Shown here: piece after piece, positions 13,638 through 19,301 of the stretch
Numbering within the stretch: position 1 is the first letter of the stretch
Layout of the letters: each line of letters opens with the position of its first letter
NCBI GenBank assembly: GCA_027449805.1
Contig: DAIDKY010000005.1
Location: forward strand, 5,951 to 25,251
DNA length: 19,301 bases
Direction of reading: 5' to 3'
Origin: a bacterium
Lineage (GTDB): Bacteria > Patescibacteriota > Saccharimonadia > UBA4664
Position numbers and translations under genes: made by a program
The notes under the pieces: generated by a model
Told to the model about the DNA's origin: nothing
The model's database searches: none
Seen by the model: only the letters and a program-made list of their open reading frames with translations

Positions 13638-14471
13638 ATGGATTTAACTCGAGTCGAGGATTTACGAACGGCTCTGCGTCTGGCCGGGATTCGTCCCAAT
13701 AAAGGCTTGGGGCAGCATTTTTTAGTTGATCGTGAGTCTTTAGAGATGATTATGGCGGCGGCGGCGCCGGGGTTTGATGATACGATTTTAGAGATCGGGC
13801 CGGGTCTGGGGGTTATGACGCGTCCGCTGGCCGAGCAGGCCGGCAAGTTGGTGGCGGTCGAGGCCGATCAGATTCTGGCGGAGCTGCTGCGCCGCGACGC
13901 GCCCGACAATCTCGAAGTGGTCGAGGGCGATGTCCTGGAGTTTGATTTTACGACCCTCCCCGACGACTACAAGGTGATTGCTAATATTCCTTATTATTTA
14001 ACGTCGCGACTATTCCGGATTCTCCTAGAGAGTCCTAACCCGCCTTCGTTGATGTCGCTGTTGATCCAAAAAGAAGTCGCGGAGCGCATCGTGGCCAAAC
14101 CAGGCAAGCTCAATATCTTAGCGTTATCGGTACAGTATTACGCTGATGCCGAGATTATCGGCATCGTTGAGCGGCATAAGTTCTGGCCGGCACCGGACGT
14201 CGACTCGGCCATCTTGCGCGTGGCGCGTCGTGATAAACCCGCCTTCGAGGCCGACTCGAGCGAACTGTTCCGTTTGATCAAGGCCGGTTTTGGGGAGAAG
14301 CGCAAACAACTCAAGAACAGCTTAAGCGGCGGACTCAACCTTTCTACCGACCTGACGATGCAGCTTCTCGACGAGGCGGGACTCGAACCGATGGCGCGCG
14401 CTCAGGAGTTGTCTCTCGGCCAGTGGGAACGACTCTACCGTGCGGCCGTCGCTCACGACCTCGTTTCGTGA
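13638..14471 (+). CDS. rsmA: 16S rRNA dimethyladenosine transferase RsmA (KsgA)
   Basis: Protein of 277 aa. It uses S-adenosylmethionine to dimethylate two adjacent adenines in the helix 45 loop of 16S rRNA, a late step in 30S maturation. Marks: NKGLGQHFLVD at the N-terminus (family: K-x-x-GQNFL), SAM motif I EIGPGLGVMTRPLAE (about 52-66), the acidic VAVEADQ of motif II, GDVLEFDF of motif III, and the catalytic NIPYYLTS (from Asn116). The C-terminal helical domain has GFGEKRKQLKNSL. The stop TGA also supplies the TG of the extended -10 of metG. In Firmicutes this gene also lies beside yabE and near metS and tatD. Confidence 0.97.
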   Translation: MDLTRVEDLRTALRLAGIRPNKGLGQHFLVDRESLEMIMAAAAPGFDDTILEIGPGLGVMTRPLAEQAGKLVAVEADQILAELLRRDAPDNLEVVEGDVLEFDFTTLPDDYKVIANIPYYLTSRLFRILLESPNPPSLMSLLIQKEVAERIVAKPGKLNILALSVQYYADAEIIGIVERHKFWPAPDVDSAILRVARRDKPAFEADSSELFRLIKAGFGEKRKQLKNSLSGGLNLSTDLTMQLLDEAGLEPMARAQELSLGQWERLYRAAVAHDLVS

Positions 14472-14477
14472 TACGAT
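14469..14477 (+). promoter_or_regulatory. Extended -10 for a leaderless metG mRNA, built on the rsmA stop codon
   Basis: TGATACGAT: the rsmA TGA stop (14469-14471) provides the TGn element and TACGAT (14472-14477) the hexamer, then 6 nt (ttgccc) and the ATG at 14484. No Shine-Dalgarno is present. Confidence 0.55.
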
Positions 14478-14483
14478 TTGCCC

Positions 14484-15938
14484 ATGTCTAAATTCTACGT
14501 CACATCTTCGATCGCCTATACCAACTCCGAGCCGCACATCGGTTACGCGATGGAGCTGATCCAGGCCGACGTCTTGGCGCGTTACCACCGCCAGCTCGGC
14601 GACGACGTCTGGTTTCTCACGGGTACCGATGAGCACGGTGCCAAGATTGATCGAGCCGCCGCAGCCGCCAAGTTAGATCCGCAGAAGTACGTGAACGAGC
14701 TAAGCCGCGTCTTTCAGGGACTCAAGAGCGAGTTGAATCTGTCGAACGATCAATTTATTCGTACCACCGACGAAGACCATAAGAAGGCGGCTCGCCAGCT
14801 ATGGAAAGCCTGCGCCAAAGATATCTACGAGGCGGAGTACGAGGGTGAGTACTGCGTTGATTGCGAGACCTTCTATACCGCCACCGACGCGCCCAAGAAG
14901 GCCTGTCCGGTTCACGATAAACCACTCGAACACATGAAGCAGAAGAACTGGTTCTTTAAACTCAGCAAATATACTAAGCAGGTTAAGGAGGCCATCGAGA
15001 GCGATCATCTGCACATCGTGCCGGCTAGCCGCAAGAACGAGATACTGTCTTTGTTAGAGAGCGGCCTCGACGACATCAGCATCTCGCGGGAAAAGAAGCA
15101 GTTGTCGTGGGGCGTACCGGTACCGGGCGATGACGATCAGGTGATGTACGTTTGGTTCGACGCCTTGGCCAATTACATCACGGCGTTGGGTTATCCCGAC
15201 GGAGACAAGTTCAAGCAGTTCTGGCCGGCCGACATCCATGTTATCGGCAAGGATATTATTCGCCATCACGCCGCCATTTGGCCGGCCATGTTGCTGGCAG
15301 CGGGGCTCGAGTTGCCCAAGGCGATCTATGTTCACGGTTTTATAAACATCAGCGGACAGAAGCTAAGCAAGTCCAAAGGCAACGGCATTTCACCCCAGGA
15401 AGTCATTACCCAATACGGCGTTGATGCGCTTCGTTATTATCTGCTCCGTGAGATCTCGAGCGTCGGCGACGGCGATTTTTCTTGGGAGCGTATGGAGTCG
15501 GTCTATAATGCTGACTTGGCGAACGATCTCGGCAACCTCGTTCAGCGGGTCGGCGTTATGGTGACGAAGTACTACGACGGAAAGATCGGAGAACTGCCGA
15601 ATCACTCTCACGACACTTCGGACTATGAACGGGCGATGCAGGAGCTGCGTTTTGATCACGCGCTAAATGCTATCTGGTCATTGATACGAGGTCTAAACCA
15701 GTACTTGGAAGAGGAGAAGCCCTGGGCTAAAGCCAAAGATGATCCGGATGGGCTGACAGAAGTGCTCCACCATGCGGTAGCCGATCTCGAGCAGATCGCA
15801 ACGCTGCTTCTCCCGTTTATGCCCGCTACAGCCGAGAAGATCGTGGCAACCTTCGCCGATGGTGTGGTTCATTCGGAGGTCGGGGTTCTCTTTCCCAAGA
15901 TCGAAGCGATCGAAAGATCAACCTTCGAGGTAGAATAG
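14484..15938 (+). CDS. metG: Methionyl-tRNA synthetase
   Basis: 484 aa from the ATG at 14484 (MSKFYVTSSIAYTNSEPHIGYA...); an in-frame TTG two codons earlier is less likely. Class I synthetase charging initiator and elongator tRNA-Met. Marks: HIGH-type PHIGY (17-21), the KMSKS-type loop KLSKSKGN (from 293), GTDEHG, and a connective domain with YCVDC, then a second pair CPVH, a likely single zinc site. FDALANYITALGYP and HVIGKDIIRHHAAIWPAML are typical. It ends after the anticodon-binding helical domain, without the extra C-terminal tRNA-binding (EMAP-like) domain found in many longer homologues. The stop TAG overlaps the -10 box of tatD. Confidence 0.97.
   Translation: MSKFYVTSSIAYTNSEPHIGYAMELIQADVLARYHRQLGDDVWFLTGTDEHGAKIDRAAAAAKLDPQKYVNELSRVFQGLKSELNLSNDQFIRTTDEDHKKAARQLWKACAKDIYEAEYEGEYCVDCETFYTATDAPKKACPVHDKPLEHMKQKNWFFKLSKYTKQVKEAIESDHLHIVPASRKNEILSLLESGLDDISISREKKQLSWGVPVPGDDDQVMYVWFDALANYITALGYPDGDKFKQFWPADIHVIGKDIIRHHAAIWPAMLLAAGLELPKAIYVHGFINISGQKLSKSKGNGISPQEVITQYGVDALRYYLLREISSVGDGDFSWERMESVYNADLANDLGNLVQRVGVMVTKYYDGKIGELPNHSHDTSDYERAMQELRFDHALNAIWSLIRGLNQYLEEEKPWAKAKDDPDGLTEVLHHAVADLEQIATLLLPFMPATAEKIVATFADGVVHSEVGVLFPKIEAIERSTFEVE
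15931..15936 (+). promoter_or_regulatory. -10 box for a leaderless tatD mRNA, overlapping the metG stop
   Basis: TAGAAT, then 6 nt (agttcg), then the ATG at 15943. The final T belongs to the metG stop codon TAG at 15936-15938. No Shine-Dalgarno is present. Confidence 0.5.
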
Positions 15939-15942
15939 TTCG

Positions 15943-16707
15943 ATGTTGATAGACACTCACGCTCATATTCATTTTGATGAGTTCCGCGATGAACTCGACG
16001 ATGTCTTGGCCAACGCGGCCGAGGCTGGGGTCGAGCGTATTCTGTGCGTCGGCGTCGACGAGATAGATTCGGGGCAAGCGTTGGCGGTGGCGCGCGCTTA
16101 CCGATATGTTTATGCAAGTGCCGGGCTGCATCCGCACGAGGCCGACCGTGGTTATGAGGCTCTAGAGGAGGTCCAACGATTGGTCGAGCTAGATCCCGAT
16201 AACATCGTGGCCATCGGCGAATGCGGTTTAGACTATTATCGAGAAGGTTACGACAAAGATGCCCAGGATCGTGCGCTTCGGTTCCAGATCGAGCTAGCCC
16301 TAGAGCATGATCTGCCCTTGGTTTTTCATGTACGAGATGCTTTTGATGATTTTTTTAACGTACTTGATGATTACTCGGGAGTCCGCGGCGTCGTTCATTG
16401 TTTCACCGCCGGACCCGACGAGATGCACGAAGCGGTCGAAAGAGGACTCTATGTAGCCCTAAACGGTATAATGACGTTTACCAAGGATCATCAGCAGCTC
16501 AAGGCGGCCAAGGAACTTCCGTTAGACCGTTTGGTGCTAGAGACGGACTGCCCCTATCTGACGCCCGTTCCTAAACGCGGCCAGCGCAACGAGCCGGCCA
16601 ATGTGGCGCTGACAGCCCGGTTCTTAGCTGAACTTCGCGACGAGTCCCTAGAAGCGTTGAGCGATGCGACCAGCAAGAATGCTCAAGACCTGTTCGGACT
16701 CAAATGA
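15943..16707 (+). CDS. tatD: TatD-family metal-dependent DNase
   Basis: Protein of 254 aa, standard for the family: a TIM-barrel amidohydrolase-type metal enzyme with deoxyribonuclease or 3'-5' exonuclease activity linked to DNA repair. Ligands are all visible: DTHAHIHF (His6, His8), GECGLDYY (Glu93), FHVRDA (His129), VHCFTA (His152) and ETDCPYLTP (Asp202). PKRGQRNEPANV near the end is also typical. It follows metG directly, as yabD follows metS in Bacillus. Its TGA overlaps the ATG of the cysteine desulfurase gene (ATGA), so the two are translationally coupled. The exact substrate in the cell is uncertain for most family members. Confidence 0.96.
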   Translation: MLIDTHAHIHFDEFRDELDDVLANAAEAGVERILCVGVDEIDSGQALAVARAYRYVYASAGLHPHEADRGYEALEEVQRLVELDPDNIVAIGECGLDYYREGYDKDAQDRALRFQIELALEHDLPLVFHVRDAFDDFFNVLDDYSGVRGVVHCFTAGPDEMHEAVERGLYVALNGIMTFTKDHQQLKAAKELPLDRLVLETDCPYLTPVPKRGQRNEPANVALTARFLAELRDESLEALSDATSKNAQDLFGLK

Positions 16708-17882
16708 AGACGTCGATCTATCTCGACCACGCGGCCGTAACGCCGCTCGATCCCGAAGTGGCGGAAATTATGAACCCATATCTGCATGAACGGTTCGCTA
16801 ATCCGTCTAGCCTCTATGGCGCGGCGCGTTTAACCAAAGCGGCGCTCGAAGGAGCTCGCGCTCAAGCGGCAGGTGTGCTTGGCGCGCGCGTTACCGAGGT
16901 TGTTTGGACGAGCGGGGGTACCGAAAGTATTAATATGGCGATTCAAGGTGCTCTTAGGGCGCACCCCGGGGCGAGCTGGGTAACTACGTCCATAGAGCAT
17001 GATGCCGTACTGAGTTGTCGTGAGCCGATGGAGCGCGAAGGTCATAAGGTATCAACAGTCGGGGTTAAGCCGACGGGGGTGGTTGATCCACAGGTCGTGG
17101 CTGGAGCGGTGAATGACACTACCGTGCTCGTCTCGGTCATGCTGGCCAATAACGAGATTGGTACCATTCAACCCATAGCGGAGATTGCGAAAAAACTGCA
17201 AATAATTCGCAAAAATCGCCAAAAGAGGGGAGTCACACTCCCCCTTTACCTCCATACTGACTCCTGCCAGGCTGCCGGTTACTTGGATCTTTCGGTGACG
17301 CGGATGGGTGTCGATCTCCTAACGCTCAATGGCTCCAAAATATACGGTCCGCGTGGAAGCGGGTTGCTCTACATAAGGTACGGCACGAAACTAGAGCCGC
17401 TGATCTATGGCGGGGGGCAAGAGCGCGGCAGACGCAGTGGTACCGAGAACGTAGCGGCCATCGTCGGTCTCGGCGAGGCACTCGAACGTGGCCAGACCAA
17501 GCGAAGTGACGAGAGCAGGCGCTTGGCAGCATTGCGCGATGATCTGCTTAAAAAACTGGAGGTCTCACTCCCCTCTTTGATCCTTAACGGCGAGATGAAG
17601 CATCGTTTGCCAAATAATCTCAACCTAACTTTTCCAGGTCTAGACGGTCAGTCGCTAGTCCTCTATTTAGATCAAGCCGGGATCCAGGCCTCGACAGGGT
17701 CGGCCTGCTCGTCGGGTGATACCGAACCGTCGCATGTCCTGATGGCGATCGGACGGAGTGAGGCGGAGGCTGGTGCAAGTCTGCGTCTTACCCTGGGGCG
17801 GGCTACGACGTTCGAAGACATTGTCTACGTGGCGGAGAAACTACCTCCGATCGTCGATCGGCTTGTTACAATAGATAAATGA
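16704..17882 (+). CDS. Cysteine desulfurase, IscS/NifS class
   Basis: Protein of 392 aa. A pyridoxal-phosphate enzyme that removes sulfur from cysteine as a persulfide for Fe-S clusters or tRNA thiolation. Marks: YLDHAAVTPLDPEV at the N-terminus (family: YLDNAATTP), TSGGTESIN, SIEHDAV, ANNEIGTIQP, HTDSCQAAGYLDL, the PLP lysine in NGSKIYGPRGSG (Lys212), GGGQERGRRSGTENV, and the active-site Cys335 in STGSACSSGDTEPSHVL, which puts it in the NifS/IscS class rather than SufS. A basic insert (IIRKNRQKRGVTLPL) precedes the HTD motif. No iscU-like scaffold gene is visible in the window, so tRNA sulfur transfer is a fair alternative role. ATGA overlaps occur at both ends, with tatD and the YdcF-like gene. 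Confidence 0.95.
   Translation: MKTSIYLDHAAVTPLDPEVAEIMNPYLHERFANPSSLYGAARLTKAALEGARAQAAGVLGARVTEVVWTSGGTESINMAIQGALRAHPGASWVTTSIEHDAVLSCREPMEREGHKVSTVGVKPTGVVDPQVVAGAVNDTTVLVSVMLANNEIGTIQPIAEIAKKLQIIRKNRQKRGVTLPLYLHTDSCQAAGYLDLSVTRMGVDLLTLNGSKIYGPRGSGLLYIRYGTKLEPLIYGGGQERGRRSGTENVAAIVGLGEALERGQTKRSDESRRLAALRDDLLKKLEVSLPSLILNGEMKHRLPNNLNLTFPGLDGQSLVLYLDQAGIQASTGSACSSGDTEPSHVLMAIGRSEAEAGASLRLTLGRATTFEDIVYVAEKLPPIVDRLVTIDK
17864..17872 (+). promoter_or_regulatory. Extended -10 inside the desulfurase 3' end, for a leaderless YdcF-like mRNA
   Basis: TGTTACAAT (TGn plus TACAAT at 17867-17872), then 6 nt (agataa), then the ATG at 17879. It is wholly within coding sequence for LVTIDK at the end of the desulfurase. 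Confidence 0.55.
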
Positions 17883-18472
17883 AGCGATTTCTCATAATTA
17901 TTGCCGTGGTGGCGGGCGTGCTGGTTATCTCGGTAACGGTAATCTTTCTGAGCATCGGTTACTATCTTTCACCTCAGAACCCGCTGGCTAAAAGCGACGC
18001 AATTGTGGCGATCTCCGGCGGCGATACGTCGGCGCGGATGCAGGAGGCGGTTCAGCTCTATAAGGATGGTTGGTCTTCGCATATCATTTTTTCCGGTGCC
18101 GCAGCAGACCTGAACGGGCCGTCTAATGCTCGTGCGATGGCTGATAGTGCTGATGCCGAGGGTGTGCCGAGCTCGGCCATTCAGCTCGACGAGGTTTCAT
18201 TAAACACTGAGCAGAACGCTAGCGATGTTGCTAAATTAATCCATCAAGACGGCTATCATCAGATTATCCTGGTAACCTCGCCTTATCATCAACGTCGTGC
18301 GAGCATCGTCTTTAATCGTGCCGTCGGATCTGACGTCAAGGTCTTGAACCATTCCTCGATCGACCCCAACTGGCGCCGCTCGCACTGGTGGGCGACATCT
18401 TACAGCACCCAACTGACCTTGGCCGAGCTGCAGAAAACTCTCTACGAATTGATTCACCCGAGTTCTTCCTAG
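17879..18472 (+). CDS. YdcF-like membrane-anchored DUF218 protein
   Basis: Protein of 197 aa with an N-terminal membrane segment (about 4-27, FLIIIAVVAGVLVISVTVIFLSIGYYL) and an extracytoplasmic DUF218 domain. Marks: KSDAIVAISGGDTSARMQEAVQLYKDGW, HIIFSGAAAD, EGVPSSAIQLDEVSLNTEQNASD and QIILVTSPYHQRRASIVF, the standard order in YdcF, SanA and ElyC-type proteins. Some relatives affect envelope polymer or vancomycin sensitivity, and YdcF of E. coli was reported to bind S-adenosylmethionine; the function here is unknown. The start overlaps the desulfurase stop (ATGA). No Shine-Dalgarno, but an extended -10 at leaderless spacing. Confidence 0.9.
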   Translation: MKRFLIIIAVVAGVLVISVTVIFLSIGYYLSPQNPLAKSDAIVAISGGDTSARMQEAVQLYKDGWSSHIIFSGAAADLNGPSNARAMADSADAEGVPSSAIQLDEVSLNTEQNASDVAKLIHQDGYHQIILVTSPYHQRRASIVFNRAVGSDVKVLNHSSIDPNWRRSHWWATSYSTQLTLAELQKTLYELIHPSSS

Positions 18473-18474
18473 GG

Positions 18475-18480
18475 TATACT
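18475..18480 (+). promoter_or_regulatory. -10 box of the last gene
   Basis: TATACT starting 3 bases after the stop of the YdcF-like gene. The start near 18487 gives a leader of about 47 nt that carries a strong ribosome-binding site and a possible 17-codon frame (ATG at 18488). Confidence 0.45.
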
Positions 18481-18533
18481 AAAGGGGATGGATCCAGACG
18501 GATCTGTAGGAACTCGAGATAGAGGAGACAGGG

Positions 18534-19301
18534 ATGCCTGATTTCTGGGACGAGCAGGCGGCGGCGGAGAGCCTGGTCGATGAGGCTAAGCGCAATGCCG
18601 AAGTCGTCGGCACACGCATTCACGACGCGCTGAGGAGAGGCGAGACGACTGGCGATCTGATCAAGGACTACGTGCTCTTGATGCACGGCATTGCGCCGGA
18701 CATTCTGGACAAACTCAGGCACCTCGACGAGGAGTTGAGGCTGCATGTCGGCGAAGAGGTCTTGATCGTCGAGCATGTCGAGCGGTTCCACGGCTGTACC
18801 GGCTTCGGCGCCGAACCGAACCCTTACGACTACCAGCGCTCCGAGTGGCTTACTCTGGCCATTGTCGGCGAAGGTGGGCTGCTCGCAGAGCGGAGTAACA
18901 CGTGGCTGAGCCTGCGCCTTCCGATTGGGCGCCAAGCAGCCTGCGAGACGACTCGCTCCGACCTCGAGATCACGGTTGTGGACGAAGGGCCTGTCTCGTT
19001 GATGGCGATGCGCCCGATCGGGCTTATCGGTCCCTTGCTGGATCAGCCGATTACCTATAAGGGTCTCGGCGGGTCCCTGTATCACGGAGACGAGAAGTGC
19101 CTCGAAATCGTGATCGGTCGTGAGGCGATCGAGGATCGGCTCGATCCCGATATCGTCGCGTTCTACGGCCGCACAATGCCGAGGGAGCTGCTCGAGGCCA
19201 TGCGCTGGCAGGACTGGGCCGGCAACGCGTGCTACACGCTGCTGGCCCTGTCCTATCTCTTCACCAACATGTTCTGGCTGCGCCTGCTCGCCGTCGTGTC
19301 G
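18534..19301 (+). CDS. Unknown protein with membrane segment, 3' end outside window
   Basis: ATG at 18534 with AGAGGAGA about 5 nt before it; the frame is open for 256 codons to the window edge. Residues 1-85 are helical and acidic (MPDFWDEQAAAESLVDEAKRN..., LMHGIAPDILDKLRHLDEELRLHVG). Residues 85-210 look like an alpha/beta or beta-rich domain (EEVLIVEHVERFHGCTGFG, SEWLTLAIVGEGGLLAE, DLEITVVDEGPVSLMAM, GGSLYHGDEKCLEIVIG). From about residue 228 a hydrophobic stretch begins (NACYTLLALSYLFTNMFWLRLLAVV), probably the first of one or more membrane spans, so the N-terminal 225 residues are likely cytosolic. I do not recognise a family. It seems more G+C-rich than its neighbours by eye. A long frame on the opposite strand is its shadow. 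Confidence 0.7.
   Translation, partial: MPDFWDEQAAAESLVDEAKRNAEVVGTRIHDALRRGETTGDLIKDYVLLMHGIAPDILDKLRHLDEELRLHVGEEVLIVEHVERFHGCTGFGAEPNPYDYQRSEWLTLAIVGEGGLLAERSNTWLSLRLPIGRQAACETTRSDLEITVVDEGPVSLMAMRPIGLIGPLLDQPITYKGLGGSLYHGDEKCLEIVIGREAIEDRLDPDIVAFYGRTMPRELLEAMRWQDWAGNACYTLLALSYLFTNMFWLRLLAVVS

Noticed and set aside
18336..19085. 249 aa frame on the minus strand
   Set aside because: It overlaps the end of the DUF218 gene and the last gene, lacks a ribosome-binding site, and is less protein-like than the plus-strand frame with AGAGGAGA.
1..19301. CRISPR array, insertion sequence or prophage
   Set aside because: No repeated spacer pattern, no transposase, integrase or phage structural gene was seen. 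The only repeat candidates are those at 8315-8455 and 9512-9631.
1..19301. Alternative genetic code with TGA as glycine
   Set aside because: rsmA, tatD and the desulfurase end in TGA at the expected family lengths, and no TGA occurs inside conserved motifs.

Overview
The window reads as ordinary bacterial chromosome of roughly balanced base composition and dense gene packing. TGA is used as a stop (rsmA, tatD and the cysteine desulfurase all end in TGA), so this is not one of the lineages that recode TGA as glycine. The protein set, compact gene ends, short intergenic gaps and apparent leaderless starts remind me of Candidate Phyla Radiation bacteria, most likely Candidatus Saccharibacteria (TM7). 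That is inference from style and content; no rRNA is present to settle it.

Left part (1-6900), accessory and loosely packed: the tail of an unknown gene; a one-span membrane protein; a 500-base gap that appears to hold a structured RNA of about 330 nt with its own consensus promoter and a terminator; a 14-span DHA2-type drug efflux transporter; cytidylate kinase (cmk); lineage-specific genes of unknown function (125 aa soluble, 331 aa with one membrane span, 91 aa with about three spans, 88 aa helical); and two VOC-fold proteins. These genes mostly have Shine-Dalgarno sites, consensus promoters and hairpin terminators.

Middle part (6900-9660): tRNA-Glu(TTC) with encoded CCA and a strong terminator, then the glycolytic pair pgk and tpiA. 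Between pgk and tpiA is a 21-nt imperfect inverted repeat bracketed by a 9-nt direct repeat. After tpiA is a 390-base gap with a second candidate structured RNA (about 258 nt) closed by a 13-bp end-to-end helix followed by T7.

Right part (9660-18480), all on the plus strand: an acidic 145 aa orphan, a UvrD/PcrA helicase, a YabE/Rpf-like cell-wall protein (DUF348, G5, lysozyme-like C-terminus), rsmA, metG, tatD, an IscS/NifS-type cysteine desulfurase and a YdcF-like DUF218 membrane protein. The yabE, rsmA, metG and tatD neighbours recall the metS-yabD-yabE-rnmV-ksgA cluster of Firmicutes, with altered order and without rnmV. The window ends inside a gene for a protein with a membrane segment near the cut.

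The most interesting signals are: (i) six genes (tpiA, pcrA, rsmA, metG, tatD, ydcF-like) with a -10-like hexamer exactly 6 nt before the ATG and no Shine-Dalgarno, indicating leaderless mRNAs whose promoters often lie in the stop codon of the gene before; (ii) two unassigned structured RNA candidates; (iii) an apparent 1-nt frameshift at the start of the YabE-like gene; (iv) the inverted-repeat element between pgk and tpiA.
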